Source of the DNA: Bizionia sp. M204
GTDB lineage: Bacteria; Bacteroidota; Bacteroidia; Flavobacteriales; Flavobacteriaceae
Assembly: GCF_023205095.1 (NCBI RefSeq)
Contig: NZ_CP046242.1
Location: 2,097,001 to 2,161,000 of the forward strand
Direction of reading: 5' to 3'
Length of the DNA stretch: 64,000 nucleotides
This document shows positions 25,932-37,141 of this stretch, piece by piece; within the stretch, counting starts at the first letter, position 1; each line of letters starts with the position of its first letter. A program made the position numbers and the translations under genes. The notes beneath the pieces are model-generated. The model was given only the letters and a program-made list of their open reading frames with translations. It did not search any database and was not told where the DNA came from.

Positions 25932-28781
25932 ATGAATACAACTGCTTTCGCACAACGTCACATTGGTCCAAGAGAAGAAGACCAAAATCGCATGTTACAA
26001 ACCATTGGTGTGGACTCCTTAGATCAACTAATTTACGAGACTGTTCCAGATGATATCCGATTAAAAAAGGACTTAAATCTTGATGAAGCCATGAGTGAGC
26101 AAGAATACTTGACACATATTCATGAATTATCTAAACGTAATAAAACATACAAAACCTATATTGGCTTGGGTTACCACCCAACCATTTTGCCAGCGGTTAT
26201 TCAACGTAATATTTTGGAAAATCCAGGGTGGTATACAGCATACACGCCTTACCAAGCAGAAATTGCTCAAGGAAGGTTGGAAGCGCTTTTAAACTTCCAA
26301 ACCATGGTTACAGATTTAACGGGTATGGAATTAGCAAACGCTTCGCTATTAGACGAAAGTACGGCTGCAGCAGAAGCTATGGGCTTGTTATTTGCTGTTA
26401 GATCACGCGATCAGAAAAAAGCAAATGTGAATAAATTTTTTGTTTCAGAACATATTTTGCCACAAACCTTATCACTTTTAGAAACTCGTTCTAACCCTAT
26501 TGGTATTGAATTAGTTGTTGGAAATGAAGATACATTCGATTTTTCTTCGGAATTCTACGGTGCATTATTGCAATATCCAGGTAAGGACGGACAAATTACA
26601 GATATAAAAACATTCATTGCGAAAGCAAATGACAACGATATTAAAGTAGCCGTTGCTGCCGATATTTTAAGTTTAGTAAAATTAGAGGCTCCTGGGAAAT
26701 TTGGTGCAGATGTGGTTGTAGGAACCACACAACGTTTTGGTGTTCCTATGGGATATGGTGGACCGCATGCAGCTTTCTTTGCAACAAAAGAAATGTATAA
26801 ACGTGATATTCCAGGACGTATTATTGGTGTAACCAAAGACATGAATGGAAACCGTGCGTTACGTATGGCATTACAAACCAGAGAGCAACATATTAAACGT
26901 GATAAAGCAACATCAAACATTTGTACAGCTCAAGTACTTTTAGCCGTTATGGCTGGAATGTATGCCGTTTATCATGGTCCAAAAGGTTTAGAGTTTATTG
27001 CTAATCGTGTTCATAATACGGCTGTTTCTGTTGCTAATGCTTTAGATAAACTAGGCTTTAACCAATTAAACACAGCTTATTTCGATACGATTAAAGTTAA
27101 AGCAAACGCTAATAATATTAAAGTAGCAGCTGAAAAAGCAGGTGTTAATTTCTATTATCCTGATGCCGATACCGTAACAATTTCTATTAATGAAACAACA
27201 ACACTTAAAGATGCTAATCAAATCGTTTCAATTTTTGCAAGTGTTGCCAGTAAAGAAACCATTAAAATTGAAGCGCTTTCTGAAACCAATATGGTGATGG
27301 AATCGTTACAAAGATCGTCTGAATTTTTAACGCATGACATTTTTAATTCGCACCATTCGGAAACAGAATTAATGCGCTACATCAAAAAATTAGAACGTAA
27401 GGATTTATCGCTAAATCACTCGATGATTTCATTAGGCTCCTGTACCATGAAATTAAATGCAGCCGCTGAAATGTTACCATTAAGTTCACCAAATTGGGGA
27501 ACTATTCACCCATTTGTTCCAGCAGATCAGGCTGAAGGCTATTTAACAGTTTTAAAAGAATTGGAAGATCAACTTACAGAAATCACTGGTTTCGCAGCAA
27601 CATCATTACAGCCAAATTCGGGTGCTCAAGGTGAGTTTGCTGGGTTAATGGTTATAAAAGCATACCATGAATCTCGTGGTGATCATCATAGAAATATTTG
27701 TTTAATCCCATCATCGGCTCACGGAACCAATCCGGCGAGTGCTGTTATGGCAGGTATGAAAGTAGTGGTAACAAAATCTACTGAAAAAGGAAATATTGAT
27801 GTAGAAGATTTACGCGAAAAAGCGGAATTACACAAAGACAACTTATCCTGTATCATGGTAACCTATCCATCAACACACGGTGTTTATGAGTCGGCTATTA
27901 AAGAAATCACTAAAATTATTCATGATAATGGTGGTCAAGTTTATATGGATGGTGCCAATATGAATGCGCAAGTAGGATTAACAAATCCTGGAAATATTGG
28001 TGCAGATGTTTGTCACTTAAACCTTCATAAAACATTTGCTATACCTCATGGTGGTGGTGGACCTGGTGTTGGACCAATTTGTGTTGCTAAACAATTAGCG
28101 CCATTTTTACCAAGCAACCCAATTATTAAAACGGGAGGAACTAATGCTATTTCAGCAATTTCTGGAGCGCCATTTGGCTCATCATTGGTTTGTTTAATTT
28201 CCTACGGTTATATAAAAATGTTAGGAGCAAAAGGTTTAACGGAAGCTACTAAAATTGCTATTTTAAATGCCAATTACATCAAGCAACGTTTACAAGGTCA
28301 GTTTGACACATTGTATTCTGGTGAACGCGGTAGAGCAGCTCATGAAATGATTGTAGATTGTCGTGCCTTTAAAGAAAATGGTATTGAAGTATCAGATATT
28401 GCAAAACGTTTAATGGATTATGGGTTCCATGCACCAACAGTTTCATTTCCTGTTGCTGGAACGTTAATGATTGAGCCAACCGAAAGTGAAAGTAAAGCAG
28501 AAATGGATCGTTTTTGTGATGCTATGATTTCCATTAGAAAAGAAATTGAAGCAACATCTAAAGATGACACCAATAATGTGCTTAAAAATGCACCTCATAC
28601 TTTAGATATGGTAACTGCTGATGAATGGCTTATGCCGTACACACGAGAACAAGCTGCATTTCCATTAGAATATGTGCGGGATAATAAATTTTGGCCAACT
28701 GTAAGACGTGTTGATGACGCTTATGGTGATCGTAATTTAATTTGTACATGTGCACCTATTGAAGATTACATGGACGCATAA
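25932..28781 (+). CDS. gcvP: Glycine dehydrogenase (decarboxylating), single-chain P protein
   Basis: 949 aa, a fused single-polypeptide P protein. It decarboxylates glycine with PLP and passes the aminomethyl group to lipoyl-GcvH. It opens RHIGPREEDQNRML; the C-terminal half carries the PLP-lysine loop NLHKTFAIPHGGGGPG (Lys about 700) and SAHGTNPASA. gcvT and gcvH are not in the window. The gene is monocistronic, with its own promoter box and a strong terminator. The lipoyl synthase gene at 42800 serves the same system. Confidence 0.97.
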   Translation: MNTTAFAQRHIGPREEDQNRMLQTIGVDSLDQLIYETVPDDIRLKKDLNLDEAMSEQEYLTHIHELSKRNKTYKTYIGLGYHPTILPAVIQRNILENPGWYTAYTPYQAEIAQGRLEALLNFQTMVTDLTGMELANASLLDESTAAAEAMGLLFAVRSRDQKKANVNKFFVSEHILPQTLSLLETRSNPIGIELVVGNEDTFDFSSEFYGALLQYPGKDGQITDIKTFIAKANDNDIKVAVAADILSLVKLEAPGKFGADVVVGTTQRFGVPMGYGGPHAAFFATKEMYKRDIPGRIIGVTKDMNGNRALRMALQTREQHIKRDKATSNICTAQVLLAVMAGMYAVYHGPKGLEFIANRVHNTAVSVANALDKLGFNQLNTAYFDTIKVKANANNIKVAAEKAGVNFYYPDADTVTISINETTTLKDANQIVSIFASVASKETIKIEALSETNMVMESLQRSSEFLTHDIFNSHHSETELMRYIKKLERKDLSLNHSMISLGSCTMKLNAAAEMLPLSSPNWGTIHPFVPADQAEGYLTVLKELEDQLTEITGFAATSLQPNSGAQGEFAGLMVIKAYHESRGDHHRNICLIPSSAHGTNPASAVMAGMKVVVTKSTEKGNIDVEDLREKAELHKDNLSCIMVTYPSTHGVYESAIKEITKIIHDNGGQVYMDGANMNAQVGLTNPGNIGADVCHLNLHKTFAIPHGGGGPGVGPICVAKQLAPFLPSNPIIKTGGTNAISAISGAPFGSSLVCLISYGYIKMLGAKGLTEATKIAILNANYIKQRLQGQFDTLYSGERGRAAHEMIVDCRAFKENGIEVSDIAKRLMDYGFHAPTVSFPVAGTLMIEPTESESKAEMDRFCDAMISIRKEIEATSKDDTNNVLKNAPHTLDMVTADEWLMPYTREQAAFPLEYVRDNKFWPTVRRVDDAYGDRNLICTCAPIEDYMDA

Positions 28782-28798
28782 AACATACAAATTAAAAT

Positions 28799-28831
28799 AA
28801 GGCCTTCCGTTAAGAAGGCCTTGTTTTTTTT
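28799..28831 (+). terminator. Terminator after gcvP
   Basis: Perfect stem aaggccttc (28799-28807) with gaaggcctt (28814-28822), 6-base loop, followed by a run of T. Confidence 0.88.
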
Positions 28832-28961
28832 ATTATATATAGGTTTATTGTCGGTTTTTTTATCATTTTCGTAAAAAATGGAACAAATACAATAGCGAGT
28901 AGTTAAAACAATAATTTATTAACTAATTTAGTGCATGCCCAACTAAATTGAATGCAAAAAT

Positions 28962-30020
28962 ATGGCAATAAAAATTACAGGAACTGGTAGTTATATACCG
29001 AGTAGTATTGAACGTAACTCGGACTTCAATCGGCATGAATTTCTCAACACAGACGGATCGTCATTAATGCAGAACAATGAAGTTATCATTGAAAAGTTTA
29101 AAGCAATAACTGGAATTAATGAACGTCGTTATGCAGACAAAAATTTAACCACATCCGATTTGGCCTTTTATGCGGCGAAAGATGCTATTAAAGACGCACA
29201 AATAAATCCAGAAGAACTAGATTATATTATTGTTGGCCATAATTATGGTGATGTTAAGCACAACACAGAACAAAGTGATACAGTGCCAAGTTTAGGATCT
29301 CGAGTCAAACACCTATTAGGAATAAAAAACCCGAAGTGTGTGGCTTACGATTTACTTTTTGGCTGTCCTGGTTGGATTGAAGGTGTCATTCAAGCCAATG
29401 CTTTTATCAGGGCAGGAATGGCAAAAAAATGTTTGGTTATAGGAGCCGAAGCCTTATCACGTGTGGTGGATAAACACGATCGCGATTCCATGATTTATAG
29501 CGATGGTGCTGGAGCAGTAATTGTTGAGGAAACGGATGGTTCAGGCGGAATAATTGCGCACGAAAGCGCCACGTATGCGCTAGATGAAGCTCATTTTATA
29601 TATTTTGGAGAAACTAATAATTCGGCCATTACGGATCAACGTAGATATATTAAAATGTACGGCCGCAAAATTTACGAATTTGCCTTAAAAAATGTGCCAA
29701 CTGCCATGAAAGCCTGTTTAGATAAAAGTGGTTATCAAATAACAGATTTAAAGAAGATTCTCATTCATCAAGCCAATGAAAAAATGGATGAAGCTATAGT
29801 TCAACGGTTTTATAAGCTCTATAATATGCAAATGCCACAAGGTATTATGCCCATGACCATTAATAATCTTGGGAATTCTAGTGTGGCCACCATTCCTACT
29901 TTATTCGATTTAATTTTGAAAGATGAATTAACAGGACATACTATTAACCAAGGCGATATTATTATGTTTGCCAGTGTAGGTGCCGGAATGAACATTAATG
30001 CCATTGTTTACAAGTATTAA
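28962..30020 (+). CDS. 3-oxoacyl-ACP synthase III family protein
   Basis: 352 aa FabH-like thiolase-fold enzyme. Catalytic Cys135 sits in DLLFGCPGWIEG, the His is in IHQANEKM, and the Asn in INNLGNSSVATIP. It would condense an acyl-CoA with malonyl-ACP. Being away from fab genes and followed by a methyltransferase and glycosyltransferase, it is more likely a paralogue for a special lipid or pigment than the housekeeping FabH, but this is inference. Start ATG; 54 bp before the next gene. Confidence 0.9.
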   Translation: MAIKITGTGSYIPSSIERNSDFNRHEFLNTDGSSLMQNNEVIIEKFKAITGINERRYADKNLTTSDLAFYAAKDAIKDAQINPEELDYIIVGHNYGDVKHNTEQSDTVPSLGSRVKHLLGIKNPKCVAYDLLFGCPGWIEGVIQANAFIRAGMAKKCLVIGAEALSRVVDKHDRDSMIYSDGAGAVIVEETDGSGGIIAHESATYALDEAHFIYFGETNNSAITDQRRYIKMYGRKIYEFALKNVPTAMKACLDKSGYQITDLKKILIHQANEKMDEAIVQRFYKLYNMQMPQGIMPMTINNLGNSSVATIPTLFDLILKDELTGHTINQGDIIMFASVGAGMNINAIVYKY

Positions 30021-30074
30021 CGGAGGTTTCAATTTAAATTCACACATAATATTCCCCTTTTTGAAGGACAAATA

Positions 30075-30602
30075 ATGTACGAAAAAAGTTATCCAAATAA
30101 ACGGTTTAAACATACTGCTGAATTTCTTCAAAAGCACATTTCAACCAATTCTAGTATTTTAGATTTAGGGGTTGAAAATCCGTTTACGCCTATCATGAAA
30201 AACCTTGGTTATCCAGTTGAAAATACCACTGGTGAAGATTTGGATGTGAATACACGAGCTATTGAAAATTCAAAAGCGGAAGTCGTAACTGCTTTTGAAA
30301 TATTCGAACATTTACTATCCCCTTTTACCGTATTACAGAGTATTAAAGCCGATAAATTAGTCGCTAGTATTCCCTTGCGTTTATGGTTTTCTCCTGCTTA
30401 TAGAAGTAAAACGGACATGTGGGACAGACATTACCATGAATTTGAAGATTGGCAGTTTGATTGGCTTTTAGAAAAAGCTGGCTGGAAGATAATAGCGCGT
30501 GAAAAATGGACCAATCCAACTAAAAAAGTAGGTATCAGACCCATTTTACGTTGGTTTACACCAAGATATTATATTGTCTATGCGGAAAGAATAAACAAAT
30601 AA
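30075..30602 (+). CDS. SAM-dependent methyltransferase-like protein
   Basis: 175 aa. The Rossmann SAM site is visible but short: SSILDLGVENPFTPIMKNLGY gives motif I, and TAFEIFEHLLSPFTVLQSI the post-II acidic/aromatic stretch (FEIFEHL) typical of class I methyltransferases acting on small molecules or lipids. No other domains. It lies 54 bp after KAS III and 91 bp before the glycosyltransferase, so these three may form one functional group. Confidence 0.72.
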   Translation: MYEKSYPNKRFKHTAEFLQKHISTNSSILDLGVENPFTPIMKNLGYPVENTTGEDLDVNTRAIENSKAEVVTAFEIFEHLLSPFTVLQSIKADKLVASIPLRLWFSPAYRSKTDMWDRHYHEFEDWQFDWLLEKAGWKIIAREKWTNPTKKVGIRPILRWFTPRYYIVYAERINK

Positions 30603-30667
30603 TAATTATTCCATTTAAAATTTCACATTTTGAGAATTAGTTTATAGTTCCCAAATTTGAATTCCTG

Positions 30668-30675
30668 TAACTTTA
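30668..30675 (+). promoter_or_regulatory. Possible -7 box (TAACTTTA)
   Basis: One mismatch to TAnnTTTG, 18 bp before the TTG start of the glycosyltransferase. Confidence 0.25.
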
Positions 30676-30693
30676 AACCTTAAATCATAACTT

Positions 30694-31542
30694 TTGAATT
30701 TTTATATCATCATTCCAGCCCACAACGAGGAGATATACATTAAACAAACTTTAGTGTCTCTAGCAACCCAAACCCTTTTACCTAAACAGGTGGTTGTTGT
30801 GAATGATAATTCTACCGATAACACCCAGCGACTTGTTGAAGGTTTTATTACAAAATATAACTGGATTTCATTAGTAAACACGGTGTCTTCTGATAAACAT
30901 TTACCTGGTAGTAAAATAATCAACGCTTTTTATAAAGGGTACGAAACACTAGATAGCGACTATGATGTGATTTGTAAATTTGATGCTGATTTGATATTTC
31001 CTGAAAATTACTTGGAAGAATTGGCAAAACATTTTCAAGGGAATGACAAGCTGGGAATGGCTTCTGGATTCTGTTTTATTGAAGAAAACAATGAATGGAT
31101 TCTTGAAAACCTAACGCGAAAAGATCATATACGTGGCGCACTAAAAGCCTATAGAAAAAACTGCTTTTTAGAAATTGGTAAACTGAAACCATCCATGGGT
31201 TGGGACACCGTAGATGAACTACTTGCCAAATTTTACAACTGGGAGATTTTAACGGATGACAACTTACACGTTAAACATTTAAAACCAACCGGTAAAAGTT
31301 ACAATAAAGCGTCAAAATACTTACAAGGTGAAGCCATGTATAGAATGCGCTACGGATTTTTAATTACGTTGATATCAGCAATAAAATTGGCCTATAAAAA
31401 AAGAAGCTTCCGTTTATTTAAAGATTATATGTCTGGTTTTTTTAAGGCGAAACAGAACAAAACAGAACCTTTAGTTACTGAAGAACAAGGCATTTTTATT
31501 AGAAAATTGCGTTGGAACGGTATGCTTGGCAAACTTAAATAA
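30694..31542 (+). CDS. Family 2 glycosyltransferase
   Basis: 282 aa, start codon TTG at 30694 (reads MNFYIIIPAHNEE, the canonical GT2 opening; no ATG lies upstream in frame). GT-A fold features: VVNDNSTDNT, and CKFDADLIF as the DXD-type metal site. The C-terminal part has a short amphipathic stretch (YGFLITLISAIKLAYKKRSF) that may touch the membrane. It transfers a sugar from a nucleotide donor to an unknown acceptor. It stands next to a KAS III and a methyltransferase. Confidence 0.9.
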   Translation: MNFYIIIPAHNEEIYIKQTLVSLATQTLLPKQVVVVNDNSTDNTQRLVEGFITKYNWISLVNTVSSDKHLPGSKIINAFYKGYETLDSDYDVICKFDADLIFPENYLEELAKHFQGNDKLGMASGFCFIEENNEWILENLTRKDHIRGALKAYRKNCFLEIGKLKPSMGWDTVDELLAKFYNWEILTDDNLHVKHLKPTGKSYNKASKYLQGEAMYRMRYGFLITLISAIKLAYKKRSFRLFKDYMSGFFKAKQNKTEPLVTEEQGIFIRKLRWNGMLGKLK

Positions 31543-31554
31543 TAGAAAAACAAT

Positions 31555-32361
31555 TCAAAATCGCCACTGCTTATAATCAGAAGAAGCTTCAATTCTAGCT
31601 TCAATAGCATCATCTAATTCTGGGAAAAAGTCTATTCCTGTAAGTTCTTCAACAGCATCTACCGAAACAACAAAATTATATAATGGTTGTTTAGAATTTA
31701 CATGAGGCATTAAAAACGCTAACACTTTTGGATCACCTTCATTATAGTCTAAAATAATTTTATAAAACTGCTTTGGAACGGCTACTTTTTCATTACCAAT
31801 CGTTTTTAAATTCCTTCCTAAAACACCACCCGTAACCACAAAAACACCATTGTACTTTGAAGCCCAATAGCGTGTTTTTTGTTCAAGTGAGTTCCAGATA
31901 CCGGAATTAAAGTCATGATTCTGCGGACTAATATTACTAGTTAAAAACGTTTCATCATGTGCTTCTTTACTATAACGTCTATCAGCAGCGGGACATAAAT
32001 GCCCACGATCGTATCCTGAATTTTTATAATTTCGCCAACTAGCAGCACCGGTTTTTACGGCTTTATCAATCTCAAAATAGGGACGCTCAAAATTAGTTTG
32101 AGATAGGTGTTCTTTTTTTAATTCGTAAGCAACCCATTCCGCTTGTTCATGAGTTTCGCTATAACTTAAGGAATATCCTTGATGATGCACCACTTGACCC
32201 GTTGTACTGGTTGGTAAAAAAAAAGCAACTGTAGGCGTCTTGATCTCGCGACCAGAATCTACAATTGCTTGTTCTTCTTTTTTATTCAAAAAAAACTCAT
32301 AACCGTAAACACCAAAAACTAATACAATGGCTAGTATGGAATAAACGGTTCGTTTCGTCAT
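31555..32361 (-). CDS. DNA/RNA non-specific endonuclease (NUC1 type)
   Basis: 268 aa. An N-terminal membrane anchor or uncleaved signal (residues 5-23) precedes a beta-beta-alpha-metal nuclease domain with the DRGH motif near residue 118 (YDRGHLCPAADRRY), TSNISPQNHDFNSGIWNSLE with the metal-binding Asn, and KQFYKIILDY. It cleaves DNA and RNA, probably in the periplasm for nutrient recovery. The start overlaps the last base of the valS stop codon, so it is translationally linked to valS. Confidence 0.92.
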   Translation of the reverse strand: MTKRTVYSILAIVLVFGVYGYEFFLNKKEEQAIVDSGREIKTPTVAFFLPTSTTGQVVHHQGYSLSYSETHEQAEWVAYELKKEHLSQTNFERPYFEIDKAVKTGAASWRNYKNSGYDRGHLCPAADRRYSKEAHDETFLTSNISPQNHDFNSGIWNSLEQKTRYWASKYNGVFVVTGGVLGRNLKTIGNEKVAVPKQFYKIILDYNEGDPKVLAFLMPHVNSKQPLYNFVVSVDAVEELTGIDFFPELDDAIEARIEASSDYKQWRF

Positions 32362-34997
32362 TATTTTAAACTTCCTAAACTACTTTTCAACGTTTCTATT
32401 TTAGCTAATGCATCGGCTTCTTTATTACGTTCATTGGTAATTACCTGTTCCGGAGCTCCCGCAACAAATCGCTCATTGGCTAATTTTTTTTGAACCGATT
32501 TTAAAAAGCCTTCCGTATATGTTAATTCCTCTTCTAGCTTTTTAATTTCCTCTTCAACATTTATAGCGCCTGCAATAGGAATAAAATATTCATTAGATTT
32601 TACACGGAACGTCAAAGCGCTATCAACAGCACCATCAACATACTCTATAGTTTCTAAATTTCCGAGTTTCATGATAACGGCATCCAAGGATTTAGAAATT
32701 GCGTCATTATTAATGACTGAAAATCCAATGGCATCTTTAAACGGAATATTTTTGTCCTTTCGGATATTTCGAATTCCCGAAACCACGTCTTGCATAAAGT
32801 TAAACTCGGCAATCAACGTTGTATTAATCGCTTTTTGTTCTGGCCAAGCCGTAACAATTAACGCGTTTTCAGGTGTACGAGCTTCCATATACTGCCAAAT
32901 ATCTTCCGTAAGAAATGGCATAAATGGATGTAATATTTTTAATATGTTTTCAAATTGCTCATGAACCTCCTGCAATGTTTTGGCATCAATTGGTTGTTGG
33001 TAAGCAGGTTTTACAATTTCTAATAACCACGAAGCAAAATCATCCCAAATAAGTTTATAAGTTGCCATTAAAGCATCAGACAAACGGTATTTACTGAAAT
33101 GATCTTCAATTTCAACAAGTGTTTCCTGAAATTTTGCATCAAACCATTCTAAAGCTATCTTGCTAGATTCTGGTTGTGGAATCGTATCACTAACCTCCCA
33201 GCCTTTTACTAAACGGAAGGCATTCCATATTTTATTGGCAAAACCTTTTCCTTGTTGGCAGAGTGCTTCATCAAACATTAAATCGTTTCCAGCGGCTGAA
33301 CTTAATAATAAACCAACACGAACACCATCAGCACCATAATCATCAATTAATTTTAAGGCATCAGGCGAATTCCCTAATGATTTACTCATTTTTCGGCGCT
33401 GTTTATCACGTACCAATCCTGTTAAATAAACATTTTGAAATGGTTTTTCGTCTTTATATTCGTAACCCGCAATAATCATTCGTGCTACCCAAAAGAATAA
33501 GATATCGGGACCTGTTACCAAATCGTTGGTTGGGTAATAGTATTTTATTTCTTCATTTTCTGGGTTTCTAATCCCATCAAAAACACTCATTGGCCATAGC
33601 CATGAGGAAAACCAAGTATCTAAAGCGTCCTTATCTTGGCGTAAGTCGTTGGTTGTTAATTGTTGGTTGTTAGTTTCAGCCTTTGCTAATTCTAACGCTT
33701 GCTCCATATTTTCAGCAACTACAAAATCTTCTTTACCGTCGCCATAGAAATAAGCTGGAATTTGTTGTCCCCAAAGCAGCTGTCTAGAAATATTCCAATC
33801 GCGAATATTCTCCATCCAGTGTCTGTAGGTGTTTTCAAATTTCTTCGGGAATAATTTAATTTCAGCATCTTCACCTAAAACGGCTTCAATTGCAGGTTTT
33901 ACTAAATCTTCCATTTTCAAGAACCATTGATCCGATAATCGTGGTTCAATTACGGCTTTGGTACGTTCGGAGGTTCCTACCTTATTTAAGTGCTGCTCCG
34001 TTTTTATTAGGGTATTATTTGCTGTTAATTCTTTTACAACCTCCTTACGAACAACAAATCGATCTTTTCCTTCATAATGTAATCCGAAGCTATTCAGCGT
34101 TGCATCATCATTAAAAATATCAACAACTTCTAAATTGTGTTTATCCCCTAAATTCTTATCGTTTTCATCGTGAGCAGGTGTCACCTTTAAGCATCCGGTT
34201 CCAAATTCAACATCTACATATTCGTCTTCAATTATAGGAATAACACGATTACAAATTGGCACAATGGCTTTCTTACCTTTTAAGTGGGTAAAACGTTCAT
34301 CATTTGGATTGATACATATGGCTGTATCACCAAAAATAGTTTCTGGACGCGTAGTAGCAATGGTTAAAGTCTCATCACTACCTTCAATTTTATAATTAAG
34401 ATAGTATAAATTCCCTTGTTGTTCCACATGAATAACTTCCTCGTCAGACAAGGTAGTTTTAGCTTCTGGATCCCAGTTTACCATACGGTAGCCTCGGTAA
34501 ATTAAACCTTTTTTATAGAGGTCAACAAATACTTTTATTACGGATTCTGACATGTCATCATCCATGGTGAATTTGGTTCTATCCCAATCACAAGAACAGC
34601 CTAGTTTTTTTAGTTGCTCTAAAATAACACCACCATATTCATGTGTCCAATCCCAGGCGTGTGCTAAAAACTCATCACGCGTTAAGTCGTTTTTATCAAT
34701 CCCTTGTTCCTTTAGTTTGGCTACTACTTTAGCTTCAGTAGCAATGGATGCATGATCGGTTCCAGGAACCCAACAGGCATTTTTGCCTTGTAAACGCGCA
34801 CGACGAATCAAAACATCCTGAATGGTATTATTAAGCATATGACCCATGTGAAGTACACCTGTAACGTTAGGAGGTGGAATAACAATGGTATATGGCTCTC
34901 TATGATCTGGCTTGGAATGAAAATAATTGTGTTTCATCCAGTAATCATACCACTTACTCTCTACTTGACTTGCATCATATTTAGATGGAATTTGCAT
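32361..34997 (-). CDS. valS: Valine--tRNA ligase
   Basis: 878 aa from the ATG at 34995-34997 ([13 protein letters not shown], the usual family start); an upstream ATG would add 11 residues. Class I synthetase: HMGH (variant HIGH) in [19 protein letters not shown] in [11 protein letters not shown], a large CP1 editing domain and a C-terminal coiled-coil arm ([20 protein letters not shown]). It charges tRNA-Val. The next gene (NUC1 nuclease) overlaps its stop by one base. Confidence 0.97.
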   Translation of the reverse strand: MQIPSKYDASQVESKWYDYWMKHNYFHSKPDHREPYTIVIPPPNVTGVLHMGHMLNNTIQDVLIRRARLQGKNACWVPGTDHASIATEAKVVAKLKEQGIDKNDLTRDEFLAHAWDWTHEYGGVILEQLKKLGCSCDWDRTKFTMDDDMSESVIKVFVDLYKKGLIYRGYRMVNWDPEAKTTLSDEEVIHVEQQGNLYYLNYKIEGSDETLTIATTRPETIFGDTAICINPNDERFTHLKGKKAIVPICNRVIPIIEDEYVDVEFGTGCLKVTPAHDENDKNLGDKHNLEVVDIFNDDATLNSFGLHYEGKDRFVVRKEVVKELTANNTLIKTEQHLNKVGTSERTKAVIEPRLSDQWFLKMEDLVKPAIEAVLGEDAEIKLFPKKFENTYRHWMENIRDWNISRQLLWGQQIPAYFYGDGKEDFVVAENMEQALELAKAETNNQQLTTNDLRQDKDALDTWFSSWLWPMSVFDGIRNPENEEIKYYYPTNDLVTGPDILFFWVARMIIAGYEYKDEKPFQNVYLTGLVRDKQRRKMSKSLGNSPDALKLIDDYGADGVRVGLLLSSAAGNDLMFDEALCQQGKGFANKIWNAFRLVKGWEVSDTIPQPESSKIALEWFDAKFQETLVEIEDHFSKYRLSDALMATYKLIWDDFASWLLEIVKPAYQQPIDAKTLQEVHEQFENILKILHPFMPFLTEDIWQYMEARTPENALIVTAWPEQKAINTTLIAEFNFMQDVVSGIRNIRKDKNIPFKDAIGFSVINNDAISKSLDAVIMKLGNLETIEYVDGAVDSALTFRVKSNEYFIPIAGAINVEEEIKKLEEELTYTEGFLKSVQKKLANERFVAGAPEQVITNERNKEADALAKIETLKSSLGSLK

Positions 34998-35183
34998 ACT
35001 TTGGAATAGTTTTTGAAATATAACATACAAAAGTACTTATATTTCTTTTTTCATTAAAATTAAAAGACGTGTTATTGTGCAACAATTCAAGTTTAACATA
35101 TTTATAACGTTGCCATACATCTATTTTTTTTGTTTTATGCTGAAAAAGTGAGTAAGTTTACAATCGAATTAAACATATATATT

Positions 35184-35609
35184 ATGAAAAATTTAATTAC
35201 AATATTATTTATTGGGCTTATTAGCTTCGCTGCTAATGCACAAGACAAAGTTGCAAAAATCGAATTTAAAGAAACAACAATTGATTACGGCGTTATTGAA
35301 AAAGGCGCTGATGGTGTACGTGTTTTTGAATTCACCAATACAGGTGATGCACCATTAATTATTACAGACGTGAAGTCTAGCTGTGGTTGTACGGTTCCAA
35401 AAAAACCAGAAGGCCCAATAGCACCAGGAAAAACAGGTGAAATTTCAGTTAAGTATGACACAAATCGTGTGAACCCTATTCGTAAAACAATTACGGTTCT
35501 TTCCAATGCTAACACACCTACTGTGGCACTTAAAATTAAAGGTGAAGTTATTGATCCTAGTAAAACAAGTGTTTTAGAAAAGAAAAGTAGTAGTGTAATG
35601 AATCAGTAA
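35184..35609 (+). CDS. DUF1573 secreted protein
   Basis: 141 aa from ATG 35184, which begins the signal peptide MKNLITILFIGLISFAANAQ; an ATG 54 bp upstream lacks signal character. The mature domain has the DUF1573 signature: FKETTIDYGVIEKGADGVR, then FTNTGDAPLIITDVKSSCGCTVP with the paired Cys, and GKTGEISVKYDTNRV. It is an Ig-like fold (ASH/MSP type) common in Bacteroidota envelopes, role unknown. Monocistronic with a terminator. Confidence 0.92.
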   Translation: MKNLITILFIGLISFAANAQDKVAKIEFKETTIDYGVIEKGADGVRVFEFTNTGDAPLIITDVKSSCGCTVPKKPEGPIAPGKTGEISVKYDTNRVNPIRKTITVLSNANTPTVALKIKGEVIDPSKTSVLEKKSSSVMNQ

Positions 35610-35636
35610 TTATTGATTTTACATTATTTTAAAAAC

Positions 35637-35667
35637 AAAACAGCCTTGAGAAATCAAGGCTGTTTTT
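35637..35667. terminator. Bidirectional terminator
   Basis: Stem aaaacagccttga (35637-35649) with tcaaggctgtttt (35654-35666), loop gaaa. A-run on the left and T-run on the right let it serve both the DUF1573 gene and the convergent protease gene. Confidence 0.85.
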
Positions 35668-37018
35668 AGTTTAATAAGTCTTTTAAGTAAAACTCGTAGA
35701 GAAATGGTTTCCCTTGACGTTCAACACGCATGGTTATTTTTTTTCCGTCTGGACCTTTAAATAATTGAATAACTTCTTGAAGCGTATATTTTTCAACGTC
35801 AGAGCCATTAACTTCCAAAATAACATCTCCTAATTGTAACCCAATTAATTGCGCTGGACTATTAGGTCTAATATTGACGATTTAAAAAGCCGGAACCGTA
35901 ACTAACCGAAAATCATTTTGTGGATTTACATTTGTAATGTAATTGGTAGCTGCCGGTGTCTGCTCGTAAACAAGTCTACCGTTTTCTAATTTATAATTAT
36001 AATTTTTAATTAGTCTTACACCATGATGCTCAATATCTATACCACTTTTATTGTAACTAAAGGCTTTATTAAAATTGGCATTTTTCTTTAATATTAAGTA
36101 AGATTCTTTATAGTTGAAAGTAACATGAAAACGCTTTAAAACTTCGGCTCCAATAGTGCCATTTCTATCTTTAATTTTTTTAAGCGTTTCAATAGATTCT
36201 CCTGTTGGAAAAGCCACTAATGATTCATTCAAAATAAACGAATTAATGGTTAAAGCTTCCACTTTGGACCGTTTCCCATAAAGTCCACCACTTAAACCAT
36301 AGCCTAGAAAATCCTGAAAATAATTATCTGTCGAAACTATATCTTTGGAGGCGTCTTCAAACAACCAGAGCGCATCACTAGCTCCTGTATCCAATAACAT
36401 TTTTACCGGAATTTGTTTATTTTCTATAGTCACTTCGGCAATAATATATGGTTTCGAGTTATGAAACTTTAATGGAATTTTTTCGCATTTTCGACATAAG
36501 TCACCGTCTTGCCTTTTCGGTTTTGATAACTTAATATATTTTGAACGGTAATTAATATCCACCACAAAATCTTTGAACACATCATAACCAATAATGCCAT
36601 GAATAGGAACGCCCAATTTTGGCGTGTAATCCATACTTCCATTATAAATTGCAAAAATGGTTTGATGGTGTTTAACAGCTTTTCCGATTTCAATTTTGTT
36701 TTGAGTCGACTTTACAGCTTCAACCACCAAACCATCTCCTAAACCCTTTAAAAAAAAAGATTCTTTATTTTCGGAATTTAAAACTTCCAAACCGTTCAGG
36801 TTATCAAATAAAATAGGTTTTGTAACCCCACTATCTAAAATAAAAGACAATGTCATATTGTTTACAACGATAGGTATAACAATAAGATTATTAATTAATT
36901 GAAAGTGAATTTTATCAGAAGTTTTACCATCAATAAATTGAAACGCTTGCTCCTCCGATTGTAAATTAAAACCGACCAAAAGCGTTAAAACAACGAAAAT
37001 AAATTTAGTACGTTTCAT
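35666..37018 (-). pseudogene. Aspartyl protease-PDZ protein with in-frame stop
   Basis: The intact part (37018 to a TAA at 35882-35884) encodes a signal peptide and two retropepsin-like lobes: FILDSGVTKPILF and MLLDTGASDALW, the second with the classical DTGA. After the TAA the same frame reads IVNIRPNSPAQLIGLQLGD, then VILEVNG and 35 more residues to a second stop at 35666-35668. This is a clear PDZ domain core. The full product would be about 450 residues, as in retropepsin-PDZ proteins of this phylum. A single base (for example AAA to TAA) explains the break. It may be a truncated but stable protease, a pseudogene or a sequence error. Confidence 0.85.
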
Positions 37019-37141
37019 CTGTTATATGTGAAAGACGGTATAAATTACAACAAATTCCCGATTAATCTATAATTACAACCTTGTTTTAACAATTAAATCA
37101 ATATAATTTTCAGAACTTTACGCTTTTAATACTATAAGCTC

